Source: Phytophthora colocasiae
Lineage: Eukaryota > Oomycota > Peronosporomycetes > Peronosporales > Peronosporaceae
DNA length: 64,000 nt
Direction: 5' to 3'
Assembly (NCBI GenBank): GCA_018806915.1
Contig: JAGKQI010000105.1
Span: 3,720,001 to 3,784,000, forward strand
The notes below the pieces were generated by a model that worked only from the letters and a program-made list of their open reading frames with translations, was not told the DNA's origin and did not search any database. Numbering within the stretch: the stretch's first letter is position 1; the number at the start of each line of letters is the position of its first letter. Below are positions 22,133-34,038 of the stretch, in pieces. Position numbers and translations under genes: made by a program.

Positions 22133-25100
22133 CGCCTTCCCCACATTTGGAGTCTTCCACGACTCTACCGTCTCTAAACAGCCTCTCATATTCGTCGACC
22201 GAAACCCATCGTCGGCCATCGCCTCCTCTAAGTTCTCCGTCGGTTGGTCGTCGTCGCACTTCCCGTTCAGGTTGGAGCTCGAACTCCAAGATGTACTGCC
22301 CCGCGGCGTTTCGTCTTCTCCGCCGTCGCAGTTCCACCAAAGGCTCGTCCTGCTGCTCGCCTGTCGTTTCACGCGCCACTGTTCTTCGACGTCGTCTCTT
22401 TCTTCCTGTTCCCGTCGCCTCGCGCACTGGAGCCTTCGCTGCTCTACCAGTCTCGCTGTCCTTCGGTCTTGCGTCACCGTCCGCTTCCTCATTCTCGTAC
22501 TGCAGCTCGTCCGCAATGTCCTTCGCCGCTTTTACCAGAAAATCCTCCGGGTAGTGATAGGAAACTAAAAACGATACGTGGGCGATCACCTGTTCTCCGT
22601 CACCCTCCGTGTCTTCTCGTTCCAGCAGATAGTTGTCGTAACCGACCGCCTCAATTATCCGCATTGGCCCCATCCATTGGTGCGCTAACTTCGTCGCCTT
22701 CGGCCCTCTTGGCGGCCGATACACCCACACCCTGTCATTCGTCCGGAACGTCCGTCGCCGCCTCACCTGCTTGTCATAGTGCCGAGCTTGCCGTTGCTAC
22801 TCGCGCATCCTCGCTTTCTCTGCGCGTTCATGGCTTCCCCTCAATGTTGCCACCAACTTCTGGTGATAAGTGCTCAGCTCACCAGCCTCCGTCCGTCCCG
22901 TCGTTCGCAATAACTCGTTCGGGCTCTTCAATCGCCGTCCTAACATCAACTCGTTCGGGGACAATGCGACCGTCGAGTGCCGCCCAGAATTGTAGGAATA
23001 AACCGCAAAGCTCACCCAACGCTCCCAGTCGCGCTGCTCGTCGTCCTGCATGAATGTCGCTACGATGTCCTTCCACGTCCTGTTAAACCTTTCCACCAAG
23101 CCGATCATCTGGGGTCGGTAAGGAACGGGGTTCGTCTGCCTCGCCTGCAACATCGTCACCAACTCCTCGATCACCCTGCCGGTCAACTCGGGTGCTCCGT
23201 CCGTTAACAGCTCCCGGAACGGCCCAAATTTCAAAACCACGTCCTTCATCAGGAACTCGGCCACATTCTCCGCCACGTGCCGGTCCACCGTCGTCGCCAC
23301 CACATAGCGCGTCACGTACTCCACCGCTGCTATCACGTAACGCTTGCCACCATCGCTCGCAGGTAATGGGCCTGCCACGTCCAAAGCCCACCTGTCGCCT
23401 ACGTCACCTCCTCGAATACTGCGCAGTGGCGGCACCACCTCTCTGGGCCTCGCCTTCCTGCTTCCGCATTCCCTACAGCCGCGCACCCATTTCTTCACCT
23501 CGCTTTGTAGTCCAGGCCACCAGTACGTCGCTGCAATCCTCGCGTAAGTGTGTGGAGCCCGCAAATGGCCCGCCCACACCGAATCATGACACTCCTTGAA
23601 CACCACGGCCCACAATGCCGGGGGTAGAATCACCCGCTGTCCTTTCACCGTCTCAATCAACACCAGTCCGAACACCTTGGACACCTTCTGCCCTCGATAC
23701 TCGCCCTCGGCTAACAATCGTTGCACCAACCGACTCTTCGCCTGTTCCTCCTGGATCTCGTCGTCAGTCACTTGCAGGGTTTGCTCCGTCAATCGTCGTC
23801 TCTCGACTTCCGCCGCACGCCGCCGTCGGTGATCTCCGTCGTGCCCGTCCGTCGCTCCAGCCACTACTGTCTCGCCCAACGCTGCATCCACCATCGACTC
23901 ATCCTCGCGCTGGTCGCCCGACGCCACTTGCGTCACCACCGTATTGTCACTCGCCTGCAGGTGCTCAGCCGGCGCCTCATTTCCCAACGCCGAGTCGTCC
24001 GTTCTTGCCGTCGGTACGCACGCCGGATCCGTGCTTCTCGTCGCTGCTTCCGCTCTTGGCTGCTCGCCGCTCACCACTCCCGGTGCCGCGTCCGTTCTGC
24101 TCACCGTCGTGCCGTGTGTCTCGGCTGCCGCTTGCTCCCGATCCACACTCACATCCGCCACCAGGTGATTCCGAGTCTCATCCCGTACCGCGCGCCCGTG
24201 CTCATCTGCCGTACGGTCGTTCGCCACATCGGTCGCCGTCTTCGCCTGGTTCGCCGAATTGCCGTTTTCTATCGAATCGCCCGCGTCCGTAGTCAACACC
24301 GCGTCGCCGTAGTCCACGTCCGCCTCGTTCCGTACTGGGGTCGTGCCACACGTCATCTCGGCTCCTCGTCCTGTCGCCGTCTCTGTCGCTGCTTCCAGCA
24401 TCGCACGTTCGTGCGCCGCCGTCGCGCCGTGCACTACCGAATCCTGTGCCGTTACCGCAACTCCGTCCGTCTTCTCGTCCATGGCAAAGTCCCGCAGCGC
24501 ACGCTCTGCTTCCGCCTGCCACTGCCGCTCGCCTTCCTTTCTCGTAGTGGCCCGAGTCACCCGTTGGTCGACCGTCGGCACCGTCCTCGCCTTCCGTCGT
24601 CGCCGTCCGTCCTTGCCGGCCACCGCGTCGCCCAAACTCGTCCTCATTATCGTCTCTACAGGCTTCTCGTCCACGTCCTCGCCACCGTCCTGAACGTCGA
24701 GCGAACCAGCAGTCGCTCCCGTTTCCGACGCCACGCCGTCCACGCTCGCTCCCTCATTATTAGCGCCCGTCGTATCGCCATCTGCAGCGCCTCGCGCCGT
24801 CCTCGACCGCCCTTGTTTCGCCGTCCGTCGTTTCGACCGCCGCCGCTTGCCAACCGCCGCTCGCATCGCGCCCTTTGCTGGTGGTCCTTGCCCAGCTTCT
24901 CGCCGCAACCGCGCACGCCGTCTTCTACCAACCGCTGCTCGCATCACGCCAATCGCCGGAGCCCTCGAGAGCGCATCCGCCACCACATTAGTGCTTCCAG
25001 GTCTATACTCGACTACAAAGTCGAACTCTTGCAGGGTCAGCGCCCAACGATGGAGCTTGCCCGTCAAGTTCGCACTCGTCATCAGCCACCGCAAGGCCGA

Positions 25101-28100
25101 GTGATCCGTAATTATGACGAACTGCCGCCCATACAAGTAGGGCCGAAACAGCTTCACCGCCCAGACCACCGCCAAACACTCCAGTTCTGTGATACCGTAC
25201 TTGCTCTCGGTCTCGCTATTAACCTTACTCGCATACGCCACAGGTTGCCAGCCCTTGCCTTGGTCCTGCATCAAACATGCGCCAAGTCCAACAACACTCG
25301 CATCCGTCACCACTCGAAATGGCAGTCGAAAGTCAGGATAGATAAGGAGAGGTTTGCTTGTTAGGATCGCTTTCACCTTCTCGAACGCTTCATCCTGCTT
25401 CGCCGTCCATTCCAACGCCACCTTCTTTCTCAGCAACTTTGTCATTGGCGCCATAATCGACCCGAATCCTTCCACGAATCGTCGATAATAGCCCGCCAGA
25501 TGCACAAACCGCTTGACCTCGTGAGCGTCGCGAGGCTTCGGAAACTCCCGTACAGCTGTGATCAGCCGCTCCACCGGTCTCACACCCTCGTTGCTCAACT
25601 CATGGCCCAAGTACTCCATCGATCGCATGGCGAAGCTACACTTCTTCAGCTTCAACGTCAACCCAGCCATCGACAGTCTCTCCAACACCGTCGCCAGTTC
25701 CACTACGTGCCGCTCGATCCCGCCACGCGTGAAAATAATAATGTCATCTAGATAAACTAGACACGTGCTCCACGTGAGCCCTCTCAATACATGATTCATC
25801 ATTCTTTGAAAAGTAGACGGCGCGTTCGTAAGTCCAAAGGGCATCCTCACGAAACGGTACAGTCCTCTCTTCGTCGTAAACGCCGTCTTGTCCCGATCCT
25901 CTGGCGCAACCAATATCTGCCAGTAACCCGCTTTCAAATCCAAGGTCGTGAAGAGTAAAGCACCTCCCAACGCCTCCAACGTCTCGTCGATCCGGGGCAG
26001 AGGATACACATCTTTTTTCGTCACCTTATTAAGAGCACGATAGTCAATGCAAAAACGTATTTCTCCATCTTTCTTGCGCACTAATACAACGGGAAATCCC
26101 CATGCACCATCTCCTTCTTCGATAACGCCGGCGCGGAGCATCTTCTCCACGTTCTCTTCAATCACCTTGTCCTCCGTTTGAGCCTGTCGACGCCGCTTCA
26201 GCATGATCGGGGCCGTCTCGCCACGGTGGTGGATGTTCAATGCCGTAGCCGGAGGACAGTCACTCTCATCCGCAGACAATCCTCGATACACTCGCAACAA
26301 CTTCAACACCAACTCACGAGCCTCCTGATCCTCCATGCCTACTTTCACGTCGCTCTCGTTCTGCAGTGGCGTCTTGCTATCGCCCAGTTTGCTCATCCAG
26401 TCAATCAACCTCTTCGTCCCCAGCCCGTCATTCATCGCCAGGATAGTCATGTCATCGTCCACTGGAATCCACGTTCCCAATTCACGCTTGTTCGGCAAGT
26501 TCGCTGCTCGGTCGTTCGCATTGATCGCTGGTACCCAGGCCTTCCCGCCTTGCGCAGTCGTCACAGTTGCAGCCAGCATTACCGCTCCCGTGTTCCGCGT
26601 TGGGATAAACAGCCCTCGTTCACCGTCTTTTGCCGTTACCGATACTGCCACCGGCGTCACTGTTCGCGCCGTCAACCGTGCTCTCCCAGCGATCCTCACC
26701 GCAGCAACCTTCCGTCCGCCTCGCTTGTCTGTTGTCCGGAAGGGAATCACTACCGCCCTGCCGTTGTCGTTATACCGCACCTCGTTCCGTCCGAAATCCA
26801 TCGTCGCTTCACGTGCCTGCATGAAATCCACGCCGAGAAGGAACTCGTCGGTACATCCAGAGACCACCAAAGCTTTCACATTTATCAACTCGTCGTACAC
26901 GTTCCGAAACTCGAAACTCCACACTCCAACCACGTCCAGCAAGAAACCGCCAATGCCTTCCACGTAGTCCACCGGCGCCACGTTCGCGAGCTTATCTCCG
27001 TGTGCCATCCAGTCAGTACCTGCGATTGAGTATCTCGCACAGCTGTCCAACTTCACTTCCTTCCGCACGCCGTTCACAGTCAGTATCGCCGTCGGGAGTC
27101 CGTCCTCAGCGCCAACATGTTCCAGTGCTTCGTCGCCGACTTCCCGCCGTGCCTGCTGCTGCTTAGTGAGGCTCACTCGTGCTGAATTCTTCAATTGTGT
27201 GTCCGGGCTCACGTCTCCATCGGCACGCCGCTGCCGTCGTTCTTCCAGTGCTGTCAGTGCCTCCGTCGCTTGTCGTGTGCGTTCTTCGCGTTGTATGGCG
27301 GCTCGACGCGCACGTTCCTCATCATGCTCGCGAGTGGCGTTTCGTACTGCCGTCTGCTTCGCTTTCAACTTCCGTTGCTTGGCGGTCTTCCGCGCTCGTC
27401 GCCGTTGTCGCCGTGCTCGAGCAACATCGCCTTCCAAGTCACCAGAACTGTCGCTACCGTCATTTTCGCTCGGCTCATCATCGCTCACTACCGGGGCCTT
27501 ACTCGGTCCCATCTCTTCGTCCGGGTCTACCGGGACCGGCGCCTTCTCCTCTACCCACAGCGGATGGTCGGCCTCCACCGCTGTCGTCATCGTGCCATGC
27601 TGCTGCTGTGGGCCATACGCATTCCGCGCGACCACACTCGTCTCCACGTTCTTGCCGCTCTCGTCCTTTTCTGGTGCTGCGCTGGCGTTCACTGACACCC
27701 CGTTCGTCGCGTCAGCCAACGTCACGGTCGCAACCTGCACCGCCGCACCCGTAGACTCGCTCTCGCTCGCTTCTCTTGCGCCGTCGCGGTCTTGAGACTC
27801 TGGGCTCACCGCTGCCTCCACGTCTGCCGTCGCCACTACCTTCGCGCCTTCCCCAGTTGGACGTCGGTCACTACCGTCTCCCGTCGCTGGTTGCACGTTC
27901 GTTTTCTCTTGATGCTCTCGCTCCTCTCGTACGAACCGCGTAGCAGCCCACGCCGGTCGCACCGTTGCGAGATATAACGCCGCCCGCTCAGCATCACGCA
28001 TCGCTGCTTCTTCAGTCATTTCCGCCATTAATTCACTCAATTTCCCGTCCGTCAGCGTTTCCGCGCGTTGCACAGCAGCCACTTCCACATCCAGTCGCCG

Positions 28101-28203
28101 TGCGCAGCCATTCTCGCCTGTCACTTTCGTCGGTCTCTCCCGTCGGGGTGCTCGCAATGCACTCGAACGCCGTGTCCCCTCAACGTCGCTCGCTACTCGT
28201 TTC
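22128..28203 (-). CDS. pol: Ty3/gypsy Pol: protease, reverse transcriptase, RNase H, integrase (amber stop near end)
   Basis: The main open frame is 28157-22797, and it opens further upstream into the gag end. Counting from 28157: a retropepsin-like site, LDSCARYSIAG, near residue 370; reverse transcriptase about 660-900 with YLDD at 802-805; RNase H about 940-1065 (TDAS, HSALRWL, ADALSRAP). A Lys/Arg- and Ala-rich linker of about 430 residues follows. Integrase lies about 1530-1740, with an HHCC zinc site and the D,D,E core (LDVAGPL, TDGAPEL, VERFNRT). A TAG at 22797-22799 interrupts the frame; the same frame then runs to a stop at 22128-22130 inside the 3' LTR. The stop removes the integrase C-terminus (about 220 residues). 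It is probably expressed by -1 frameshifting from gag. Confidence 0.92.
22133..22145 (-). other. Polypurine tract of the retrotransposon
   Basis: Directly before the 3' LTR the minus strand reads TGTGGGGAAGGCG. This is the expected position and composition for priming plus-strand DNA synthesis. Confidence 0.65.
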
Positions 28204-28205
28204 CC
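28199..28205 (-). promoter_or_regulatory. Candidate -1 ribosomal frameshift site (GGGAAAC) between gag and pol
   Basis: The minus strand reads CCG GGA AAC GAG TAG at the end of gag. G GGA AAC fits the X XXY YYZ slippery heptamer, in the gag frame, six bases before the gag stop. A -1 slip gives GGG AAA CGA GTA and leads without a stop into the pol frame. I have not checked for a downstream stem-loop or pseudoknot. Confidence 0.75.
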
Positions 28206-28787
28206 GGCGTCGCTCCTCGTGCTTGACTTCTCTGCTTCAGGTACTCGTCGTTACGAGCCTTCGCGTCCTTGTCCGGGCAATCGCGCGCGTAATGTCCCGA
28301 GTTATTGCACGCATAACACCGCGGTGTGTCTGGGCATTGTGTCACCCAGTGACCTTGCTTCCCGCATCTTCTACATCCCGTGCTCAACGCTGAACTCGCC
28401 GTCGCTTGGGCCTTCGCCGCCGGTTGTACTTCTACGCGCCGTTCGCCCGCTGCTGCTTGCAAAATTTGTGCCGTCGGAGCCGCTGCATTCGCCTGCGTTG
28501 CTGTCGCCGGCTTCGTAGTCTCCTGCTTGTTTACTTTGTGTCGTTTGGACGGCTGCTTCTGCTCTTTCGGCGGAGGGTTCCTGGCACGTCGCTTCCCAGT
28601 TGCCTTCGGTTCCCACTGTCGTCCAGTCCATTCTCTGCCGGGGATCGGCTGATTCACGCCCGTCAACCTGTTGTACACGCCCTGCGGATTAGTGAAGAGA
28701 GCCAAATGCTCTTCCTCCGTCTGTACTCTCTGGCTCTCGTGCGCATCTCCCGCGGTCCCTGCTGCTGCTCCATCTGGTATCGCGATA

Positions 28788-29699
28788 CAGTGCGCGCCAA
28801 ATCGATAGGACCCCCCCCTGAAAATGCCCATAACTCAGTCAGTTTTTATCATTTTAAGTTGCGGTTTTGACAGTAGATCCATAACACGGTAAGAAAGGAC
28901 CTACGGGCGTTTGTTTTAGCGTTTTTGCACCCTAAAGATATGGCTCTATACAAAACTGTTTTTGCCAAACGACACAATTTAGGACCCCCATGCTTCAATA
29001 CAAATCCCTATACTAAAATAAACCCGCTCAAAAATGATATGACTGGAGATTTGTATGGGGACATGTTCTCTAAACTCTGTAGAGTGAAGGTGAGTGCATG
29101 TATCATGACTCTGAATTACACAGAACATTGATAATAGATAAGTGCATATTTTGTAGAGAAGGCCATAACCATTGGCAGAGAGTTACAAAGTAATTGCTGG
29201 CACTTTAAATAGTCAGTCATTTTAGTGGCTGGTTTTTAGCAAATCATAGTCAAAATGCGTTCAAATGTTAGAGACAAAATAATAATGTCGATTCCTTGCA
29301 TAAGAACTCTCTAAAGCATATATGATCTCTACCAAATATGCACTTATCTATTATCAATGTTCTGTGTAATTTAGAGTCATGATACATGCACTCACCTTCA
29401 CTCTACAGAGGTTTAGAACATGTCCCCATACAAATCCTCAGTCATATCATTTTGAGCGGGTTTTATTTAGTATAGGGATTTGTATTGAAGCATACGGGGG
29501 TCCTAAATTGTGTCGTTTGGCAAAAAACAGTTTTTTGTATGGGAGCCATACTTTAGGGTGCAAAAACGCTAAAACAAACGCCCGTAGGTCCTTTCTTACC
29601 GTGTTATGGATCTACTGTCAAAACCGCAACTTAAAATGATAAAAACTGACTGAGTTATGGGCATTTTCAGGGGGGGTCCTATCGATTTGGCGCGCACTG
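28788..29699. mobile_element. Foldback MITE with TA target duplication (Tc1/mariner-like), nested in gag
   Basis: This 912-bp element is flanked by TA on both sides (28786-28787 and 29700-29701). Its ends are CAGTGCGCGCC and GGCGCGCACTG. The inverted arms are very long: about 28788-29159 pairs with about 29328-29699, with mismatches, around an AT-rich centre of about 170 bp. There is no transposase frame. TA duplication and CAGT-type ends point to the Tc1/mariner superfamily. Confidence 0.85.
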
Positions 29700-31463
29700 T
29701 ACCACCGACCCCAGGTATCAACACTGTCGTTCCGTTCGGTCCGTTCACTTGCATTAACTGAGCGCCTGGCGCCGGAGGAAAAGGTTGCCCGATGGCCCGC
29801 ATTCCTCTTGCTACGTTGTCCATGGGATCACTCAACTCCGTTGCCTTGTCCACAGCCTCCTCGAGTGTCTGCGGAGCCGGCGGCTGCTTCACCAGTTGTC
29901 TCGTCGTCCGGTCCAGATTCCTGTAGAATTGCGCCAGGAACACCCGTTCTTCGACGGCGTTCCTATCTGCTGCATCTCTCAGACCGGCTGCGAAATCTGC
30001 GTACGTTTCTCCCGCCATCATCGCCCTCGAGTTCACTCTCCATTCTGCCTCGGCGAGATCCTGTGGTGGCGCGTATCTTCTCAGCAAACTGCGCTTCAGA
30101 TTCGTCCAGGTACGTTGCTCCCTTGTCAGTCTTCTATCGGCGTTCACCCACCAACGTGCTGCATTCTCCAGAAGCTTGTTCCCCAGGATAAAGTACAGCG
30201 CTCTATCCGACCATTCTCCTCGACCGGATTCGCGTGCTCCTTGTAACGCTAGATCCACTCGATCGATCCACGTCGTCACTGATACTCTCGCAGATGGTGT
30301 GAATGTGGGCAACTCCAGGTCCCTAATGTTGCGCCGGCTCGCTCGCCTTCGTCGTTCGTCACGTTCTTCACTCTCACGCCGTTCACGTCGTCTTCGTCTA
30401 TCCCGCCGTCCATGCCGGTCTCGTCGTGGTTCGCGTCGACGGTGTCCACGTCGTCTACGTGGTTCCCGGCTCGCATCGCTGTCGCTGTCTTCACCACTGC
30501 TGCCGCTGGAGCTACTGCTGGAGCTGCTACTACCATCACCTCCGCCGTCGTGTCTGGCTGGCCCGCGTCGGCGTCCGTCGTCGTCGGAGTCTCCCGAGCT
30601 CCCGTCGTCGTCAGGTGGATCTCCTCCTGCTCGGTTTCGCCGCCGCTCTCCTCGTCGTTCATGACGTTCCCGACTACGCCGTCGCTCGTGTTGGGCATCT
30701 TCATCGCGTCGTCGTCGTTCACGTCCCGCTGAGCGCCGCTCGTCTCGGTGCCAGGATCCGCGTCCGTGTCGCTCGTCGCCATCTCGCCGCTGCCGACCAG
30801 CGCTACGGTCTTCGTCGTGGACCACCTCTTGCTGCGGGGCCTCTTCGTTCGCAGTACCCTGTCCCAGTACCACATCTGCAGGAGCGGTGTCTTCTCCATC
30901 GTCGCGTGGCGGCAGGGCCGGTCCCCGTTCGTCTTGCTCTCGTCGGGGTGCGCTCGCTCGCCCAGCCTTCAGTTCTGCTACGTGGGTTGCTAATTCTCGA
31001 AGCAGTGCAGTAACGTCTTCCAAGCTCGGCCCTTCACGGTCAACTCTTACCTGCTGGCCCGGTTCTCGCCCGCCACCATGTTCTCCTGCATCCGACGTTT
31101 CGTCTTCGACCTGAGGCGCCTGCCGCTCGACCTCGTGCGCTCGGATATTAGCTGTCGGTTGTCCCGTTGGTGCCGAGGCCTCATCGAGTGCCGTATGCCT
31201 CTCGTCCGCCGCCTCGCGTCTCGACTGGGTGGTAGGTTCCGTCGCCTGACTTCTCAGTACCATGTGCGAAGCTTCTGGGGTCGATTGTTCCTCTTCGTCG
31301 TCATGAACCTCATCACCGGTCTCGTCATCTTCGTTCTTTTTCTCTCGCTCCGCGTTTGGCTTCGCTTTGGGCCGGTTCGTCTTCGTTGCCCGCTTGGCCG
31401 TCGCAGTTGCCGTCGTCATCGTCATCGCTTTCGTACGTCCTACGCCTCGTTGTCTCAATCTCG

Positions 31464-31481
31464 GCCCCTGTATGACCACCA
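31464..31481 (-). other. Primer binding site of the retrotransposon
   Basis: Immediately after the 5' LTR the minus strand reads TGGTGGTCATACAGGGGC. The leading TGG pairs with the CCA end of a tRNA; I cannot name which tRNA. The gag start codon overlaps it: its A is the last base of the LTR and its TG are the first bases of this site. Confidence 0.6.
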
Positions 31482-32492
31482 TGTAGCGTAGCCTGTTATC
31501 TCGCCCGGCTAGTTGGGCGTGTCGTATAGCCCGCTGTTGTCCTAGGGCGACGAACAGGCGTTCACTTGCTCTTCAACTCGTCCACTGGCCAACAGCACCC
31601 ACTTGGTACTGCGCCGGATCTCCCGTAAAACGGTACGGTCGATCCTATTTATTAACTTCTCAATACACGTCTACCTCAACTGCTGAGTCCTCTACGGTTC
31701 CTCCGACAGATCGTCCACCAGGTTCCAGCCCGCCAACAACGTCCAGCGCCACTTCCGCCGGTAATTGTCCGCCAGTTCCTCGCTTCCACTCCGTCGTCAG
31801 AAGGCGCCCTTCCTCTTGAAGTCGCTGAAGACTCACAGCCCCACGTCCACGTCTCTCTCAACTACAATGTCTCCTACGGTTCGTCCAGCAGGTCGTTCAC
31901 CAGGTTCCAGCCCGCCAACGACGCCCGACGCCACTCCAGCCCGGTCGTCGTCCGCCGGTTCCTCGTTCTCGCACCGCCGTCCGAAAGCGCCCTTCCTCTT
32001 GAAGTCGCTGAAGACTTGCAGCCCACGTCCACGTCTCAACACTACGCCCTCAGTGGCGAATTCTTAACAACTGCGCCCTCTGTGGCGTATCTCAAACTGT
32101 GCCCTTCGTGGCAAATTATCCACCGTCCTTTGCCCGACGTGGCAAATTCCGAACTCTGCGCCCTCGGTGGCGAATTTCCAACTGAAGCTCCGGCCTCGCC
32201 GTCGCTCACAACGCTCCTCATCATCAAGACCGCTCCCATCGTACCACTCCCGTTGATCAGCCTCCGTCGAACACATCTCCTCGTAGGTTCCCACGTCCAA
32301 TCACTAACTCGGCAGCGCGCTGCGCTCGCCGCTCATTCGCCGTTTCTGGCCACACTGGACCTCCACGTTCGTGCTGTGCTGGTGCCGTCCTTCAACCACG
32401 CGCTCCACGGCCGACATGTTCCTCTCACCGTCCTTAGGTTCGCTGTCCTTAGGTTCGCCGTTCACCGCCGTCTCCAGATCCAACCCGCTACA
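31482..32492 (-). repeat. 5' LTR of the Ty3/gypsy element
   Basis: The same 1011 bp as the 3' LTR, including the internal duplications. It is followed on the right by TAAG, matching the base run left of the other LTR. As the upstream LTR for minus-strand transcription it holds the promoter. Confidence 0.95.
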
Positions 32493-34038
32493 TAAGTTTT
32501 TTGCCGTGTTTGGTGGTTTACAGACACATGTACCGTACATGTAGACCCAGAGCGCTCATCGGCCTGCCGTGTCAAACTCCCGAGTCTCCAACCATACAGT
32601 CTGCAATCTGAAGCTCAACCGAACACCTGCTGGCGAGTTCAACTAAAGAACTGTGCAACACCTCGTGAACCAACACCAACACTCCCGGGCTGTAGATACC
32701 ACCAGGAGCACACCTATTAAAGCGTAGGCACTATTCGATGACACTTTACCCCATCGCAGCATTGGCACTCGGTACACGTTCCTGGCAGCCTGGTCAGCGC
32801 TGAATAAGTGCCTATCTTGAGTCGACTTTACTTTGGTTTCCAACGCTCCAGCTGGGCTCACCACTCCCGCAGAGCTCCTTGGTCTCACCGACTAACTTAC
32901 CATTTGTATAATATTTTTTATTAATTTAAATATACTTACTCTTGGCAACAAGAGCTCCAACAAAACTCCTGCAATGACTGCACACCTTGCATACTAAAGC
33001 ACTCCCAGTTCATACACGATGCAGTGCATCGTGTATGAGCTGGGTGTGTAAATTACACTGTAATCGTGGCATCCCAGCGACGGCAGAGCGCGCGACCTTT
33101 CAAGACTATCCGGGTCGGTACATGTATGCAAAACGGCTGCGCTGACTCGAAGCAAGATGCAACGCAGCAAGCATCATAGCCTATAATTCATAGGCAATGC
33201 TGCTGTCAGTGCTTTAGTTGCCCCATTTTACTTGATCGCCGCTTTCTCCTGAGTTAGGCTATCGCGCTGATGCCCTGGACAACCAGGACTTTGAGGGAAG
33301 CACGTCAAGGCCGACAGCTGCGTCTGCGGCGTCAAAGATGAGCATTGAATCCATCGCAACCACCCATTCATTCGACCGCTAGGATCTTAAGTGAGTAGGT
33401 AAGATTTGGTAACTGCAAAAACAGTCGGCAATTCGAGCACTAGTGAGTAGAGCTACCTTGAGGCGGCTGCCGTACACCGAGCTTGCCCATGATAGTCATG
33501 CAGCTAAACTTGACCGTCAAGATCGCAGTTCATCGGAACGCGGCCTGAGTTTTTCTTGCAAAGAACCTTCCTGGGGAATTTTTTGCGCGGCTGCCGAAGT
33601 CCCACTTTCAAGACCATAATGAAATCAAGTGAAAATACGTCTTGTTTGACGAGAGCTCTATCGAACAGGCACAGTTGCACCTATTTTCTAAAAATGCATG
33701 CATCCACCCTTAAAACTGTAATGTACGCAGTTTACCATGGCAGTCATCTTGGTTATTGTATCAACGGCTAAATATTAAAATACTTCAATCCTATATCTAA
33801 TTCCGTACCTCCTTTATATCATGAAATATGCCTTATCACAAGGTGCTACCCGACCCTCCAGCACCCTTCCTTCGCTTGCACGCACAAGCGAAAACACTGC
33901 GCCGAAGCCGCGACGAAAGCAACCAGAAACCGGAGGGTGAATAAGATCCGCCCTTCAGTCCGCCTTGTGTGCCAGTGTCGCTAGTTGACACCTTGATCTG
34001 CTACGCTAGCGCGTGGTGTCAGTATTGTCGACAGCTCC
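32493..34038. other. Intergenic region right of the retrotransposon
   Basis: I support no gene in these 1.5 kb; open frames are under about 82 codons and lack motifs. A near-perfect hairpin lies at 33004-33044. The last 200 bp form the promoter region of the gene at 34039. Confidence 0.55.
33004..33044. repeat. Near-perfect 41-bp palindrome
   Basis: The core TCATACACGATGCA is followed by one G and then its exact complement. The outer CCCAGT/GCTGGG bases extend pairing to about 20 bp per arm with one mismatch. Confidence 0.8.

Larger units (their letters stand above)
28193..31482 (-). pseudogene. gag: Ty3/gypsy Gag, split by a foldback element
   Basis: The first part (31482-29700) encodes an acidic then very Arg/Ser/Glu-rich region with an [10 protein letters not shown] run. 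A gag capsid domain follows (TTWIDRVDLAL, ARWWVNADRRL, RRYAPPQDLAEAEWR). The second part (28785-28193) has two CCHC zinc knuckles (CRRCGKQGHWVTQC, CYACNNSGHYARDC) that bind the RNA genome. The parts are separated by the 912-bp element at 28788-29699. Leaving it out with one TA, the frame is continuous at 791 residues. As it stands, translation from the start would end inside the insertion, losing the knuckles and Pol. Confidence 0.9.
21122..32492 (-). mobile_element. Ty3/gypsy LTR retrotransposon, recent but disabled
   Basis: The element is 11.4 kb, transcribed on the minus strand, in the order 5' LTR - gag - pol (PR-RT-RNaseH-IN) - 3' LTR. Integrase after RNase H places it in Ty3/gypsy. The LTRs are 1011 bp, begin TGTAGCG and end CGCTACA, and I see no difference between them. 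The target duplication is TAAG (possibly 5 bp, because the base next to it is ambiguous). Gag carries a nested 912-bp foldback element. Pol has an in-frame TAG near its end. Identical LTRs imply recent insertion, so both lesions are young or the element was mobilised in trans. Confidence 0.95.

Noticed and set aside
23721..25364. 547-codon plus-strand open frame rich in Arg, His and Ser
   Set aside because: Antisense to the pol frame; its composition is the reverse reading of GC-rich pol and it has no domain.
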